A stretch of 34,020 nucleotides of DNA from Oscillospiraceae bacterium (GTDB lineage Bacteria; Bacillota; Clostridia; Oscillospirales; Oscillospiraceae): assembly GCA_022793095.1 (NCBI GenBank), contig JAAWCD010000036.1:1-34020 (forward strand), written 5' to 3'. Below, one piece after another: positions 16,349 to 25,112 of the stretch. Under the pieces are notes generated by a model. It did no database searches. It worked only from the letters and a program-made list of their open reading frames with translations, and had not been told where the DNA came from. The first letter of the stretch is position 1. Every line of letters starts with the position of its first letter. The position numbers and the translations under genes are program-made.

Positions 16349-19300
16349 TCAACGAAGGGCCTCGTCCAGAACCTGATACAACCGGTCTACCTCCACCGGC
16401 TTAGACAGGTGGCCGTTCATACCGCACTCCACCGACTTTTTCAGGTCGTCGTCAAAAGCGTTTGCCGACATGGCGATAATCGGTATGCTGTGGCAGTCCT
16501 CCCGCTCCATGCTTCGGATGACGCGGGTAGCCTCCAGTCCGTCCATCACTGGCATCATGATATCCATTAATATCACATCATAGGTGCCTGGCTCCGTTGT
16601 GCGGATGCGCTCCACCGCCTGGGCCCCATCATAGACACACTCCACCTCGAAATTGCGTTCCTCCAGCAGGCATTGGGCAATTTCAGCGTTCAGCTCGTTG
16701 TCCTCCACTACCAAAATACGGTATCCGTCAAAGGAAAGCTCTTCCACGCTGGCTTTGGCTTCCACATGCTTGCCCAAGGTTAACGGGATAGAGAAGCTGA
16801 AAGTGCTGCCCTTTCCAGGCACGCTGTCCAGCTGAATACTGCTCCCCATCATCTGCACCAGCCGGTTGCTGATGGAGAGGCCCAGGCCAGTCCCCTGCTG
16901 CTTGGACGGGTTTGCGCCGGCCTGCTCGAAGGAGCGGAACACCCGCTCCTGCTCCTCCTTGGCAATGCCAATGCCGTTGTCCCGCACCGTAAAGCAGACC
17001 ACGGGCGCGTCTCCAGCGCCGTCTGTCTCCTGCACGCTCAGCGTAATCCGCCCCTCCTCCGGGGTAAATTTCACCGCGTTGCCCAGCAAGTTAATCAGCA
17101 CCTGGCTGATCCGCATCTTGTCCGCCATAAACCAGCGGTGGGTCAGGGTAATCTCCTGCTCAAATTCAATCCTCTTGGCCGTCACCTGAGGCATAATCAG
17201 TTCCCGGACGGTGTCCAGCATCTCGTTCAGATCGAAGTCCATAGGCTCCAGCTTCATTTTTCCGCTTTCGATCTTGGACATGTCCAGAATGTCGTTGATG
17301 AGCCCCAGCAGATAGTTAGAGGAGGACTGAATCTTTTGCAGGCAGTCCATAACCCGTTCCTGACTCTGCTCCTTCTGGAGGGCGATGGCCGTCATCCCGA
17401 TGATGCCGTTCATGGGTGTGCGGATCTCATGGCTCATGCGGGAAAGGAATTCTGATTTCGCCTTGCTGGCAATGTCATGCTGCTGCTGGTTGAGCTGGCC
17501 CTGAATCACCTGGCCCAGCTCCGCCAGATTCTGATACTCCTCGGGGTTCTCCAGGCGGCTTTCCGGAATATCCAGAATACAGATGTTTCCCATATAGCTG
17601 CCGCTGTCATACATGGGCAGCAGAATACCCTGCTGGCCTGGCGAGACATTCAAAAAACACGGAAGGATTTCCTGACGGCTGTCCTCCGGGGAGAAATACC
17701 GCACCTCTTCCCGGCCCAGCCAGCGGAAGAACTCCTGTTTCTCCTCTTCCCTGTACTTCTTGACGCTCTTTGTGATGGGTTCACCCGACCTGCTCCACTG
17801 GTAATTCAGATAGTTGGAATTGAAGTCTGCCCGCAGCAGGGAGACCAGCACGCCGCTCGCCTGATAGTACCTTCCAATTTTCCGAATCATCAGCATCATC
17901 TGCGCCGGGAAGTCCTCTCCCTTGCCGAAGAGGTTCAGGGCCACCGACACAAGGCTCACGTCCTCGCCGTAGCCCAGAGAGCTGCTCTCGTGTTCCTGAA
18001 GGGGCGGCAGCACCATCAGGTTTCGTTCCGGAATGGACTCGTAAAAGACCGCCTGCTCCTCCGCGCCAGGGCGTACAAATCCTCGGGCCAGCCGGGCCAT
18101 GCGAATCAACAGCTCTGTGTTGTGGTTCCGATCGCCTTGAGCCAAACCGGCACAGGGTTGAACGTGGAAGACCTGAAACCGCGCCTCCGCCTCTTTCAGA
18201 AGGCTCTGAAGGAACGCCGCAGCCTGGTCTGGCGTGCAGCCCTCCAGCCACAGCACAAACTCATCCCGGTTCAGGCGAAGGGCCTCTATCCGATGGCCGG
18301 ACGCCTCTGTGAAAGCGAGGCAGCGTTCCCGAATCAGCCCGCCAAGCTCTTCCAGAATCATGTCGCCAAATACGATGCCGCTTTTCTCAGTGGCCTGCCG
18401 CAGCTGGTCCAGGTACAGGCAGGCCATCACGCCCTCTGGCTGGTCTGTCCGGCCATCCATCACCCGCTTGAGGCCGGCGCTGAAAACGTAGAGCCCTGTG
18501 ACGCCGTCCATGGCGTTCCGCCGGCGCTGCTCCTCCTCCCGCTCCTTCTGCTCCTGAATGTTGCGGATGCTTCCCACCAGCTTCCACCGCTGGCCGTCTG
18601 TATCGTAAACCGCCTTGCCGGAGAGTGCCACCCAGCTGAACTCTGACGCCATCTGCCAGCGCAGCCGGAATTCCGCGTACATGGTGTCCGGGTCCCGAAA
18701 GAGGGCCTCTGCGGCCTCCTCCCGGTCCGCTTCGTAGATGAGCTTGGGGTTGATAAAGCCCGTCTCCGTCATAGGGCAGCGCCACTGTCCGCTCATGGTG
18801 GGATGGTTCACAATATCCAGCATCTGACTGTGCAGATCATAGGAGAAAAAGATATCCCTGGAGGACTCCAAGGCCACCTTATAGCGTTCCTTCTCCTCCA
18901 GCAGAATGTTTTCCGCCTTCCTCTGCTGTTCCGTCAGGCCGACTACCACGTCGTACAGGGCGTCAACCTCCAGAATGTTGGAGAGCTTGTAGTCCTGAAG
19001 GCCCGCCCTTCCCTTGCTGATACAGCCCATCAGCCGTTGAACCGGCTTGGTCAGGTGCCGCACCGCCAGGTAAATGCCCAGCACGCCGAAGCCCAAGCCG
19101 ATCAGGACCGCAATGACCATCCAGAGGTAGAGCTGACGGCTCATGCCGAACAGATCCTCCTCCGTGTCCAGCCCCAGAAGCACCCATTCCGTGTTGTCAT
19201 AGGGCACATGATTGCTGTACAGCTTCAGAGGGCGCACCACAGCGTAAATGCCTTGGCCGTTCAGTTGGGCGCCCTGCACCCGGCAAAGCTCCTGATAATC

Positions 19301-20260
19301 CGTCTCCTTCAGATGGAATCCGCCGTCCATGGCCCGGATCAGATCGTAAAGAATCCCCTTGCCCACCAGAGGTGCATAACTGCCGTCCGCCATCCGGACT
19401 GCCAGCAGGTAGCCCGCCTGCTGGGACTCGTTCAGCTCTGCCACCGGGAAGTAATCATACAGACTTCTGCTGGAGATCTCCACCCCCAGCACGCCGTAGG
19501 TCTGTCCCTCATGCCGCAGGGGCAGCGAATAGGTAATCATCTCATGAGGGTCTGCCTGGCCCTTTTCCAGGCAGAAGGGCAGAGACCAATAACCCAAATC
19601 CGCTATATCTGCGTCTGGGTAGTCTGCGCCAGCCTGCCAGGGCTCGTAAAAGTAGCTGTCAGACGGACTTTCCCCCCGGCCGTCCATGTGGAACCGAGTG
19701 GTCCAATTGGTGTCCAGCGGGATGTTCCAGGCCCGGGACAGCTCCTTGCTTCCCCGCTCCAGCAGCAGGTCCGTGTAGTTGGCGGGGTTTGTGTCGGGGT
19801 CGGAATCCCGAATAAAAAATCCGTCGAACTCTTCCGCGCCCAAGGCGTCTGGATCCGTCAAAATCAGAAAGACTCCGGTGGTGGTATTGTTTTGCAGAAT
19901 ATCCAGACACTCCGGAAACAGCAGCTTCAGCAGCTCCTGCTTCATCTCGCCGGAACGAAGAAGTCCGTCCAGCCTCTCCCCCCTGCTGTCCAGATACTGA
20001 CTCAGGATGCTGTCGATTCGGTCCTCCTGCTCATGAATGGAGGACCAGCGTTGATTCATGTCCCCTTGCAGAATCACTCCACGGTTTTCCACCAGCCGGC
20101 TCATCATGTTGGCGGAATACTCCTCCAGGGTTTTTGTGGTCTGCCTGACCACCAGCGATCCGATAGTAATGATGCTTTGCAGCAGCATAATGGTGATTAA
20201 CGGGAAAAGGAACATGCGGAAAATCGTCGATTTTTTTCGATTTTGACTGTTACCCTTCAT
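16349..20260 (-). CDS. Hybrid sensor histidine kinase with extracellular sensor, PAS, degenerate GGDEF and receiver domains
   Basis: A 1303-residue membrane sensor. Membrane helix 1 (about 14-37), a large extracytoplasmic Cache-like domain (40-375), helix 2 (377-400) and a HAMP-like linker come first. Next are a PAS domain (about 465-580), a GGDEF-like domain (590-750) whose signature reads RLNRDEF and is probably inactive, and a GAF-like region (about 790-920). The kinase core has H944 in SHEIRTPMNG, the N box NLLGNAVKFTP and GTGLGLSIS. The C-terminal receiver has D1233 in ILMDIMMPVMDG. The start codon is 4 bp after the stop of the solute-binding protein, whose last codons supply AGGTAG as ribosome site. 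No DNA-binding response regulator or phosphotransfer protein is nearby, so the output is unknown. Confidence 0.93.
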   Translation of the reverse strand: MKGNSQNRKKSTIFRMFLFPLITIMLLQSIITIGSLVVRQTTKTLEEYSANMMSRLVENRGVILQGDMNQRWSSIHEQEDRIDSILSQYLDSRGERLDGLLRSGEMKQELLKLLFPECLDILQNNTTTGVFLILTDPDALGAEEFDGFFIRDSDPDTNPANYTDLLLERGSKELSRAWNIPLDTNWTTRFHMDGRGESPSDSYFYEPWQAGADYPDADIADLGYWSLPFCLEKGQADPHEMITYSLPLRHEGQTYGVLGVEISSRSLYDYFPVAELNESQQAGYLLAVRMADGSYAPLVGKGILYDLIRAMDGGFHLKETDYQELCRVQGAQLNGQGIYAVVRPLKLYSNHVPYDNTEWVLLGLDTEEDLFGMSRQLYLWMVIAVLIGLGFGVLGIYLAVRHLTKPVQRLMGCISKGRAGLQDYKLSNILEVDALYDVVVGLTEQQRKAENILLEEKERYKVALESSRDIFFSYDLHSQMLDIVNHPTMSGQWRCPMTETGFINPKLIYEADREEAAEALFRDPDTMYAEFRLRWQMASEFSWVALSGKAVYDTDGQRWKLVGSIRNIQEQKEREEEQRRRNAMDGVTGLYVFSAGLKRVMDGRTDQPEGVMACLYLDQLRQATEKSGIVFGDMILEELGGLIRERCLAFTEASGHRIEALRLNRDEFVLWLEGCTPDQAAAFLQSLLKEAEARFQVFHVQPCAGLAQGDRNHNTELLIRMARLARGFVRPGAEEQAVFYESIPERNLMVLPPLQEHESSSLGYGEDVSLVSVALNLFGKGEDFPAQMMLMIRKIGRYYQASGVLVSLLRADFNSNYLNYQWSRSGEPITKSVKKYREEEKQEFFRWLGREEVRYFSPEDSRQEILPCFLNVSPGQQGILLPMYDSGSYMGNICILDIPESRLENPEEYQNLAELGQVIQGQLNQQQHDIASKAKSEFLSRMSHEIRTPMNGIIGMTAIALQKEQSQERVMDCLQKIQSSSNYLLGLINDILDMSKIESGKMKLEPMDFDLNEMLDTVRELIMPQVTAKRIEFEQEITLTHRWFMADKMRISQVLINLLGNAVKFTPEEGRITLSVQETDGAGDAPVVCFTVRDNGIGIAKEEQERVFRSFEQAGANPSKQQGTGLGLSISNRLVQMMGSSIQLDSVPGKGSTFSFSIPLTLGKHVEAKASVEELSFDGYRILVVEDNELNAEIAQCLLEERNFEVECVYDGAQAVERIRTTEPGTYDVILMDIMMPVMDGLEATRVIRSMEREDCHSIPIIAMSANAFDDDLKKSVECGMNGHLSKPVEVDRLYQVLDEALR

Positions 20261-20264
20261 TGCT

Positions 20265-21728
20265 CTACCTGCCGGCCGCGGCGTTCAGCGCCTCGCAGAA
20301 AGAATCGTACCAGCTTTCAAAGGCCGCCTCAGTCACATAGGGGGCCGATGCCTCCTCCAGAGTTTTCCCCTGAGCCAATGCCGCAGTCACCGCTGCCCGA
20401 TCCTCCGCTGCCCGGTCCGCCAGATTGTATTCCAGCACCTTCCGCGCCGCGGATCCGTTTTGGAAGCTCTTATTTGTATAGAGGGTCATCCCATCCATGC
20501 CGCTGAAAATGCTGGTCAGGCAGTCATAGGTCTTGGGCGCTACCGTCAGGCCCTGCTCTGTGACCACCTGGTCCAGCTTCTGAATACTGCCAGCCTCTTT
20601 CCGTACTGGAAGATATCCGGACACGCAGCCGAACCGCAGATTGTTTTCCGCCTGGGTGAACCATTTCAGAAATTCGACAGCGGCATACTCGTGCTGCTTA
20701 TCCGACTTGCTGACCACCATGCCAGCCCCCTGCTGTACGGCGTAGTTTCTGCCGCCCTCAAACACCGGCGCAGGCATCACGGCATAGTCGATGGCATAGC
20801 TGCCGCTGTCAAGCTCCACCTGGTCGGGAAAATACATGGCGGAGGTAGTAGAGCCGGTGTAAGCCAGGATATCCCCGGTCTTCACATCGTCCGACCGGAA
20901 GGAGCCGTAGGCCCCGAAGTACCCTTTGACCATGGGGACGTAATAATTCTCCCACAGGCGGCGCAGCTCCTCCTTGGGCACGTTCAAAGTCATCTCACCG
21001 TTTTCCACCTGGAAGATCTCCACGCCCAGCTGCTGCATCCCAATGATAAAATAGTTGGCCAAGGCGTCCCGGCCGTAAAAGGCCTTGCCGTCCCCAGGTA
21101 CATCAGGGGTGAGGCTGTCCGTCCACTCGTAATAGGCCTGAGCGGTGGCTGTGACCCCCTCCACTGTTTTCAAGTCCTCCAGCAAAGCGCCTGTGGCTGC
21201 GGCGAAAGGCTCCCAGTCCGTCCTGTTTACCATCATGATTTCCGTAGACTTTGCCGTGGGGAAAATCCGAAGGGAGCCGTCCGCGGCAATGCGGCCCTCC
21301 TCAATGTACGAGTCCACATACTTGTCCAGCTCCTCCTGGTCCAGATAGCTGGACAGATTGGCCAGAGCGCCCGACTGCTCCACCTCATATGCGGTATCTG
21401 CGTAAGAGGAGAAGATATCAGGCATAGCGTCCGCGCCCACCTTGCCGCCGATGGCGTCCCGCACCGCCGATTCCAGGTCGGAAACCGAGCCTTGGGAGTA
21501 ACTCTGCACATAGATGCCCTCTTCCCGGCCCACGGTATCGTTAAATTCCTCCACCAGCGCGTCGAAGGCGGCCTGCTGGGAGCCATTATAGTAGTGCCAC
21601 ACAGTCAGCGACACGGGGTTTTTGGGGTCCAGGGGGCTTCTGCTCCCGCACCCCGCCAAAGTGAACGTCAGCGCTGCCGCCAGCCCCGCCAGACAGGTTC
21701 TTTTCACCATGTTTCCTGTGATCTTCAT
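20265..21728 (-). CDS. Extracellular solute-binding lipoprotein (family 1, sugar-type)
   Basis: A 487-residue secreted lipoprotein: basic start, hydrophobic stretch, lipobox LAGC with C27. The mature part (VSLTVWHYYNGSQQAAFDAL ..., later WFTQAENNLRFG) is typical of ABC-transporter family 1 binding proteins for sugars or oligosaccharides. No permease or ATPase gene lies nearby. Instead the gene runs directly into the hybrid histidine kinase (4-bp gap). That suggests a sensing role, presenting a ligand to the extracytoplasmic domain of the kinase. The ATG has GAAAGGGG upstream and a promoter at 21771-21799. The ligand cannot be read from sequence. Confidence 0.92.
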   Translation of the reverse strand: MKITGNMVKRTCLAGLAAALTFTLAGCGSRSPLDPKNPVSLTVWHYYNGSQQAAFDALVEEFNDTVGREEGIYVQSYSQGSVSDLESAVRDAIGGKVGADAMPDIFSSYADTAYEVEQSGALANLSSYLDQEELDKYVDSYIEEGRIAADGSLRIFPTAKSTEIMMVNRTDWEPFAAATGALLEDLKTVEGVTATAQAYYEWTDSLTPDVPGDGKAFYGRDALANYFIIGMQQLGVEIFQVENGEMTLNVPKEELRRLWENYYVPMVKGYFGAYGSFRSDDVKTGDILAYTGSTTSAMYFPDQVELDSGSYAIDYAVMPAPVFEGGRNYAVQQGAGMVVSKSDKQHEYAAVEFLKWFTQAENNLRFGCVSGYLPVRKEAGSIQKLDQVVTEQGLTVAPKTYDCLTSIFSGMDGMTLYTNKSFQNGSAARKVLEYNLADRAAEDRAAVTAALAQGKTLEEASAPYVTEAAFESWYDSFCEALNAAAGR

Positions 21729-21770
21729 GAGTTATCTGCCCCTTTCCTGTTTGCTCTGATAAATGTATAT

Positions 21771-21799
21771 ATATTAGCATATATTTCCCATGTTTTCAA
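21771..21799 (-). promoter_or_regulatory. Promoter of the binding-protein/histidine-kinase operon
   Basis: On the minus strand TTGAAA (21799-21794), 17 bp, TAATAT (21776-21771). The stretch 21800-22069 beyond it holds only a short CTGCCG/CGGCAG hairpin near 22006 and no gene I can support. Confidence 0.65.
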
Positions 21800-22069
21800 G
21801 CCATCGGGCCTGCGGATTGCGCTATACGCCAAAGAAAAGGGGGTATCTGGATAGATTTTAATGTTTTTGTATCTCATTTTCCCATAGCGGCTAACCAGAA
21901 GGCGGACCGGCGCTCCCCGTTTCCCTGGCGGTGTGGATTTTCAGGCGTTGCGCTTGCCTTGCCCCCGCCCTCTCACGCCAGGCTGGCGGCTGAAATAGAA
22001 AAACTGCCGGAAGCGGCAGCCCTGTCTTTGTAAAAAACAGAGAAAAGAGTGGCCCATGAAAAATTTTCC

Positions 22070-22097
22070 TTGACTTCTGGGCCGTCTCCCCTATAAT
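22070..22097 (+). promoter_or_regulatory. Promoter of the fatty acid synthesis operon
   Basis: TTGACT (22070-22075), 16 bp, perfect TATAAT (22092-22097); the -35 can also be read one base earlier with a 17-bp spacer. The predicted start is near 22104, about 90 bp before acpP. Confidence 0.8.
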
Positions 22098-22103
22098 AAG
22101 GCT

Positions 22104-22141
22104 CAAGTATTTTAGTTAAAAATTTTTAGATAAAATACTTG
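22104..22141. promoter_or_regulatory. 11-bp inverted repeat at the transcription start, candidate operator
   Basis: CAAGTATTTTA (22104-22114) is repeated in inverse as TAAAATACTTG (22131-22141), with an AT-rich 16-bp centre. A second near-palindrome, CTTGAATATTAAG, follows. The repeat begins at the predicted +1 of the operon whose last gene is a MarR-family regulator, so an operator for that protein is a reasonable inference. It does not exactly match the published FabT or FapR boxes as I remember them. A leader RNA hairpin is the alternative. Confidence 0.5.
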
Positions 22142-22193
22142 AATATTAAGCTGGCTGAAAAAATCACCCAGCGCAAAACCGAAAGGACGGCAG

Positions 22194-22439
22194 ATGAACA
22201 TGGAAATTACATTTGAAAAAGTACGGGATATCATTGTCAGCACCCTGAGCTGTGACGCGGAAGAGATCACGCCGGACACCAATCTGGTGGAGGATCTGGA
22301 GGCCGACTCCCTGGAGATCGTGGAGCTGTCCATGGCGCTTCAGGAAACCCTGGGCGTGGGCATTGAGGATGAGGACCTGGAGAAAATCCACACGGTCCAG
22401 GACATTCTGGAGTACATCCAGAACAAGCAGCAGGCCTGA
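22194..22439 (+). CDS. acpP: Acyl carrier protein
   Basis: An 81-residue acidic four-helix carrier that holds the growing acyl chain on 4'-phosphopantetheine. The attachment serine is S39 in EADSLEIVEL. The ATG follows AAAGGACGG; a second ATG 6 bp later would also serve. First gene of the operon, 3 bp ahead of accB. Having acp first, before the acc genes, differs from the usual fabH-acpP-fabK order in many Firmicutes. Confidence 0.96.
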   Translation: MNMEITFEKVRDIIVSTLSCDAEEITPDTNLVEDLEADSLEIVELSMALQETLGVGIEDEDLEKIHTVQDILEYIQNKQQA

Positions 22440-22442
22440 GCG

Positions 22443-22859
22443 ATGGAGCTTCAGGAGCTGTACGGCCTGATGGACCGCTTTGCCGCCTCCGGCCTGACCA
22501 GTCTGGAGTGGGAGCGGCAGGGGGAGCGGATTATCCTGGGCCGGGAGCGGTCTGAGACCGCCGCCCCGGTTCTTCCATCCCCCGCTCCAGCCCCGGAGCT
22601 GGTCCAGGACGAGCCGGGCGATGATCTGGTAACTGCGCCTCTGGTGGGGGTGTTTTACGCCGCCCCGGCTCCGGAGGAGCCTCCCTATGTCACGCCGGGC
22701 GCTCAGGTGAAAAAGGGGGAAACTCTGTGCCTCATCGAGGCTATGAAGATGATGAGCGAGGTCCCCGCGCCCGCAGACTGCGTGGTGGTGGAGGTCCTGG
22801 CGCGGAATGAGGAGGCGGTGGGGGTCGGGGCTCCCCTGTTCCGCATCCGGAGGGTGTGA
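22443..22859 (+). CDS. accB: Biotin carboxyl carrier protein of acetyl-CoA carboxylase
   Basis: A 138-residue protein carrying biotin between AccC and AccAD. An N-terminal helical part (1-40) is joined by a Pro/Ala-rich hinge (about 41-60) to the biotinyl domain, with K102 in the motif EAMKMM. It starts 3 bp after the acpP stop without a clear ribosome site, so translation is probably coupled. It is somewhat shorter than the E. coli protein because the hinge is short. Confidence 0.95.
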   Translation: MELQELYGLMDRFAASGLTSLEWERQGERIILGRERSETAAPVLPSPAPAPELVQDEPGDDLVTAPLVGVFYAAPAPEEPPYVTPGAQVKKGETLCLIEAMKMMSEVPAPADCVVVEVLARNEEAVGVGAPLFRIRRV

Positions 22860-22863
22860 GGTC

Positions 22864-24261
22864 GTGCTGAAGCGTGTGTTGATTGCGAACCGCGGGGAAA
22901 TCGCCCTGCGGATTATCCGGGCCTGCCGGGAGCTGGACATTGAGACCGTGGCTGTCTGGTCCGCCGCGGACGAGAGCGCTCTCCACGCCCAGATGGCCAC
23001 CCGGTCCCTGTGCATCGGCCCAGCCAAGGCGGCGGACAGCTACCTCAACCAGAAGGCCATTCTCTCGGCGGCCCTGGCCTGCCGGTGCGACGCCCTTCAT
23101 CCCGGCTACGGCTTTCTGTCGGAAAACCCTGACTTTGCCGGCCGCTGCGTTCAAGCGGGTCTGAAGTACATCGGCCCTTCCGGCGATGTCATCCGGAAGC
23201 TGGGCAGCAAGGCTTCGGCCCGCGCTCTGGCCCGGAACGCCGGAGTGCCGGTGGTGCCCGGATCAGACGGCCCAGTGAAGGACGTCCGGCAGGCCAGGGA
23301 GCTGGCCGAAGCGGTGGGCTATCCTGTTCTGCTGAAGGCATCCGCCGGTGGTGGAGGCCGGGGCATGCGCCAGGCGGATGACGCACAGAGTCTGGAACGG
23401 GCTTGGCAGGAGGCCAGAGCCGAGGCCGTGGCCTGCTTCGGGGACGATGAACTGTACCTGGAAAAGCTGGTGGTTCATCCCCGGCACATTGAGTTTCAAA
23501 TCATGGCGGACACCCAGGGCCATGTGGTCCACCTGGGGGAGCGGGACTGCTCCATCCAGCGCCGCCGCCAGAAGCTGGTGGAGGAGTCCCCCTCCAAGGC
23601 CCTCACGCCCGCCCTGCGGGCGGAGATGGGAACGGCCGCTGTGGCCGCCGCCAAAGCGGCGGGCTATGTGGGCGCGGGGACGGTGGAATTTGTCCTGTCC
23701 CCAGATGGACAGTTCTATTTTATCGAGATGAATACCCGCATTCAGGTGGAGCACCCGGTCACAGAGCTGGTCACCGGCATCGACCTGGTAAAAGAGCAGC
23801 TGCGGATCGCGGCCGGCCTCCCCCTGTCCTTCACCCAGGAGGACGTACAGGTGAAGGGCCATGCCATTGAGTGCCGGATCAACGCTGAGGACCCGGAGCG
23901 GGATTTTATGCCCTGTCCGGGAACCACCACCTTTCTCCACCTGCCCGGCGGTCCGGGAGTGCGGGTGGACACCGCCCTTTACACCGGCTGCGAGGTGTCC
24001 CCCTATTACGACTCGCTGGTGGCCAAGGTACTGGTCCACGCCCCAACCCGGCTGGAGGCCGTCCGGCGGATGCGCCGGGCTCTGGAGGAGCTGATTATCG
24101 AGGGCTATCCCACCAACGCGCCTCTGGCCCATCTGATCATGCACGACCGTTCCTTCGTTCAGGGGCAGTATGACACCGGATACCTGGACCAGAACCTGGA
24201 CCGGCTGCTGGATCTGGTCCGGACCTGTGACCACCTGATGGAAGGGGAAGAGAAACCGTGA
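22864..24261 (+). CDS. accC: Biotin carboxylase subunit of acetyl-CoA carboxylase
   Basis: A 465-residue ATP-grasp enzyme that carboxylates the biotin on AccB. The N-terminal Rossmann part begins LKRVLIANRGEIALRII. A glycine-rich loop KASAGGGGRGM (158-168) and the ATP/bicarbonate site EMNTRIQVEHPVTE (288-301) follow. The GTG at 22864, 10 bp behind GGAGG, gives the standard N-terminus; the upstream open frame to 22807 overlaps accB and is not homologous. It is about 15 residues longer than usual at the C-terminus. Its last bases overlap the GTG of accD. Confidence 0.96.
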   Translation: MLKRVLIANRGEIALRIIRACRELDIETVAVWSAADESALHAQMATRSLCIGPAKAADSYLNQKAILSAALACRCDALHPGYGFLSENPDFAGRCVQAGLKYIGPSGDVIRKLGSKASARALARNAGVPVVPGSDGPVKDVRQARELAEAVGYPVLLKASAGGGGRGMRQADDAQSLERAWQEARAEAVACFGDDELYLEKLVVHPRHIEFQIMADTQGHVVHLGERDCSIQRRRQKLVEESPSKALTPALRAEMGTAAVAAAKAAGYVGAGTVEFVLSPDGQFYFIEMNTRIQVEHPVTELVTGIDLVKEQLRIAAGLPLSFTQEDVQVKGHAIECRINAEDPERDFMPCPGTTTFLHLPGGPGVRVDTALYTGCEVSPYYDSLVAKVLVHAPTRLEAVRRMRRALEELIIEGYPTNAPLAHLIMHDRSFVQGQYDTGYLDQNLDRLLDLVRTCDHLMEGEEKP

Positions 24262-25112
24262 ATCGAACATTTTCCCAGCGCCGGGACCGGCTGCTGACTT
24301 ATCGGGCCATGCGGGAGGGAAAGGTTCCCTCCCCCCGGCGGACCCAGTGCCCTGCCTGCGGGGAGGAGAGCTCCCGGCTGGAATGGGACCGGAGCTTGCA
24401 GGTCTGCCCCAAGTGCGGCTTTCACAGCCCCATCGGGGCCTATTACCGGCTGTCCAGCCTTTTGGACCCTGGTTCCTTTCAGGAGCTGGAAGAGAAGCTC
24501 TGCCCCGCCGATCCCCTGGCCTTCCCCGGCTATCCGGAGAAGCTGGCGGGACTGGAGCGGGAAACCGGCCTGAAGGACGCGGCGGTGGCGGCTTTGGGCC
24601 GAATCGACCACCGCAAGGCGGTCTTTCTGGTGTTGGACAGCCGCTTTCTCATGGGCAGCATGGGAACCGCGGTGGGCGAAAAGACGGCCCGGTGCGCCGA
24701 GTATGCCGCGAAAAAAAAGCTGCCCCTGATTATCTTCTCCGCCAGCGGCGGGGCCCGGATGCAGGAGGGCATTTTTTCTCTGATGCAGATGGCCAAAACC
24801 GCCGCAGCCATTCAGCGGTTCCAGAGCAATGGAGGCCTGTACATTTCCTGCCTCACCCACCCCACCACCGGCGGAGTGACGGCCAGCTTCGCCTCCCTGG
24901 GCGACATCATGCTGGCCGAGCCCGGGGCGCTCATCGGCTTTGCCGGTCCACGGGTCATTGAGCAGACCATCAAAGAGCGGCTGCCCGAGGGCTTCCAGCG
25001 GGCGGAATACCTGCTGGACCACGGCTTTCTGGACCAGATTGTTCCGAGAGACCAGTGGCGGGCGGTCCTCTCCCAGCTGTTGGCCCTTCACGAGAAAGGA
25101 GGGCGCTCATGA
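24258..25112 (+). CDS. accD: Acetyl-CoA carboxylase carboxyltransferase, beta subunit
   Basis: A 284-residue subunit that, with AccA, moves the carboxyl group from biotin to acetyl-CoA to give malonyl-CoA. A four-cysteine zinc finger is clear (C31, C34, C50, C53) ahead of the crotonase-fold carboxyltransferase domain ([10 protein letters not shown], near residues 162-171, and [14 protein letters not shown]). The GTG start overlaps the accC stop (GTGA), and its stop overlaps the ATG of accA (ATGA), pointing to coupled, equimolar synthesis of the subunits. Confidence 0.96.
   Translation: MNRTFSQRRDRLLTYRAMREGKVPSPRRTQCPACGEESSRLEWDRSLQVCPKCGFHSPIGAYYRLSSLLDPGSFQELEEKLCPADPLAFPGYPEKLAGLERETGLKDAAVAALGRIDHRKAVFLVLDSRFLMGSMGTAVGEKTARCAEYAAKKKLPLIIFSASGGARMQEGIFSLMQMAKTAAAIQRFQSNGGLYISCLTHPTTGGVTASFASLGDIMLAEPGALIGFAGPRVIEQTIKERLPEGFQRAEYLLDHGFLDQIVPRDQWRAVLSQLLALHEKGGRS

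Noticed and set aside
18803-20200. 465-codon plus-strand frame antisense to the histidine kinase (and another at 17477-18646)
   Set aside because: The minus strand carries a continuous kinase with all family motifs; the plus-strand translations show no domain and no ribosome site.
20460-21854. 464-codon plus-strand frame antisense to the solute-binding protein
   Set aside because: The opposite strand has signal peptide, lipobox, ribosome site and promoter; this one has none.
21891-22106. 71-codon minus-strand frame upstream of acpP
   Set aside because: It crosses the operon promoter on the other strand, has no ribosome site and no domain.
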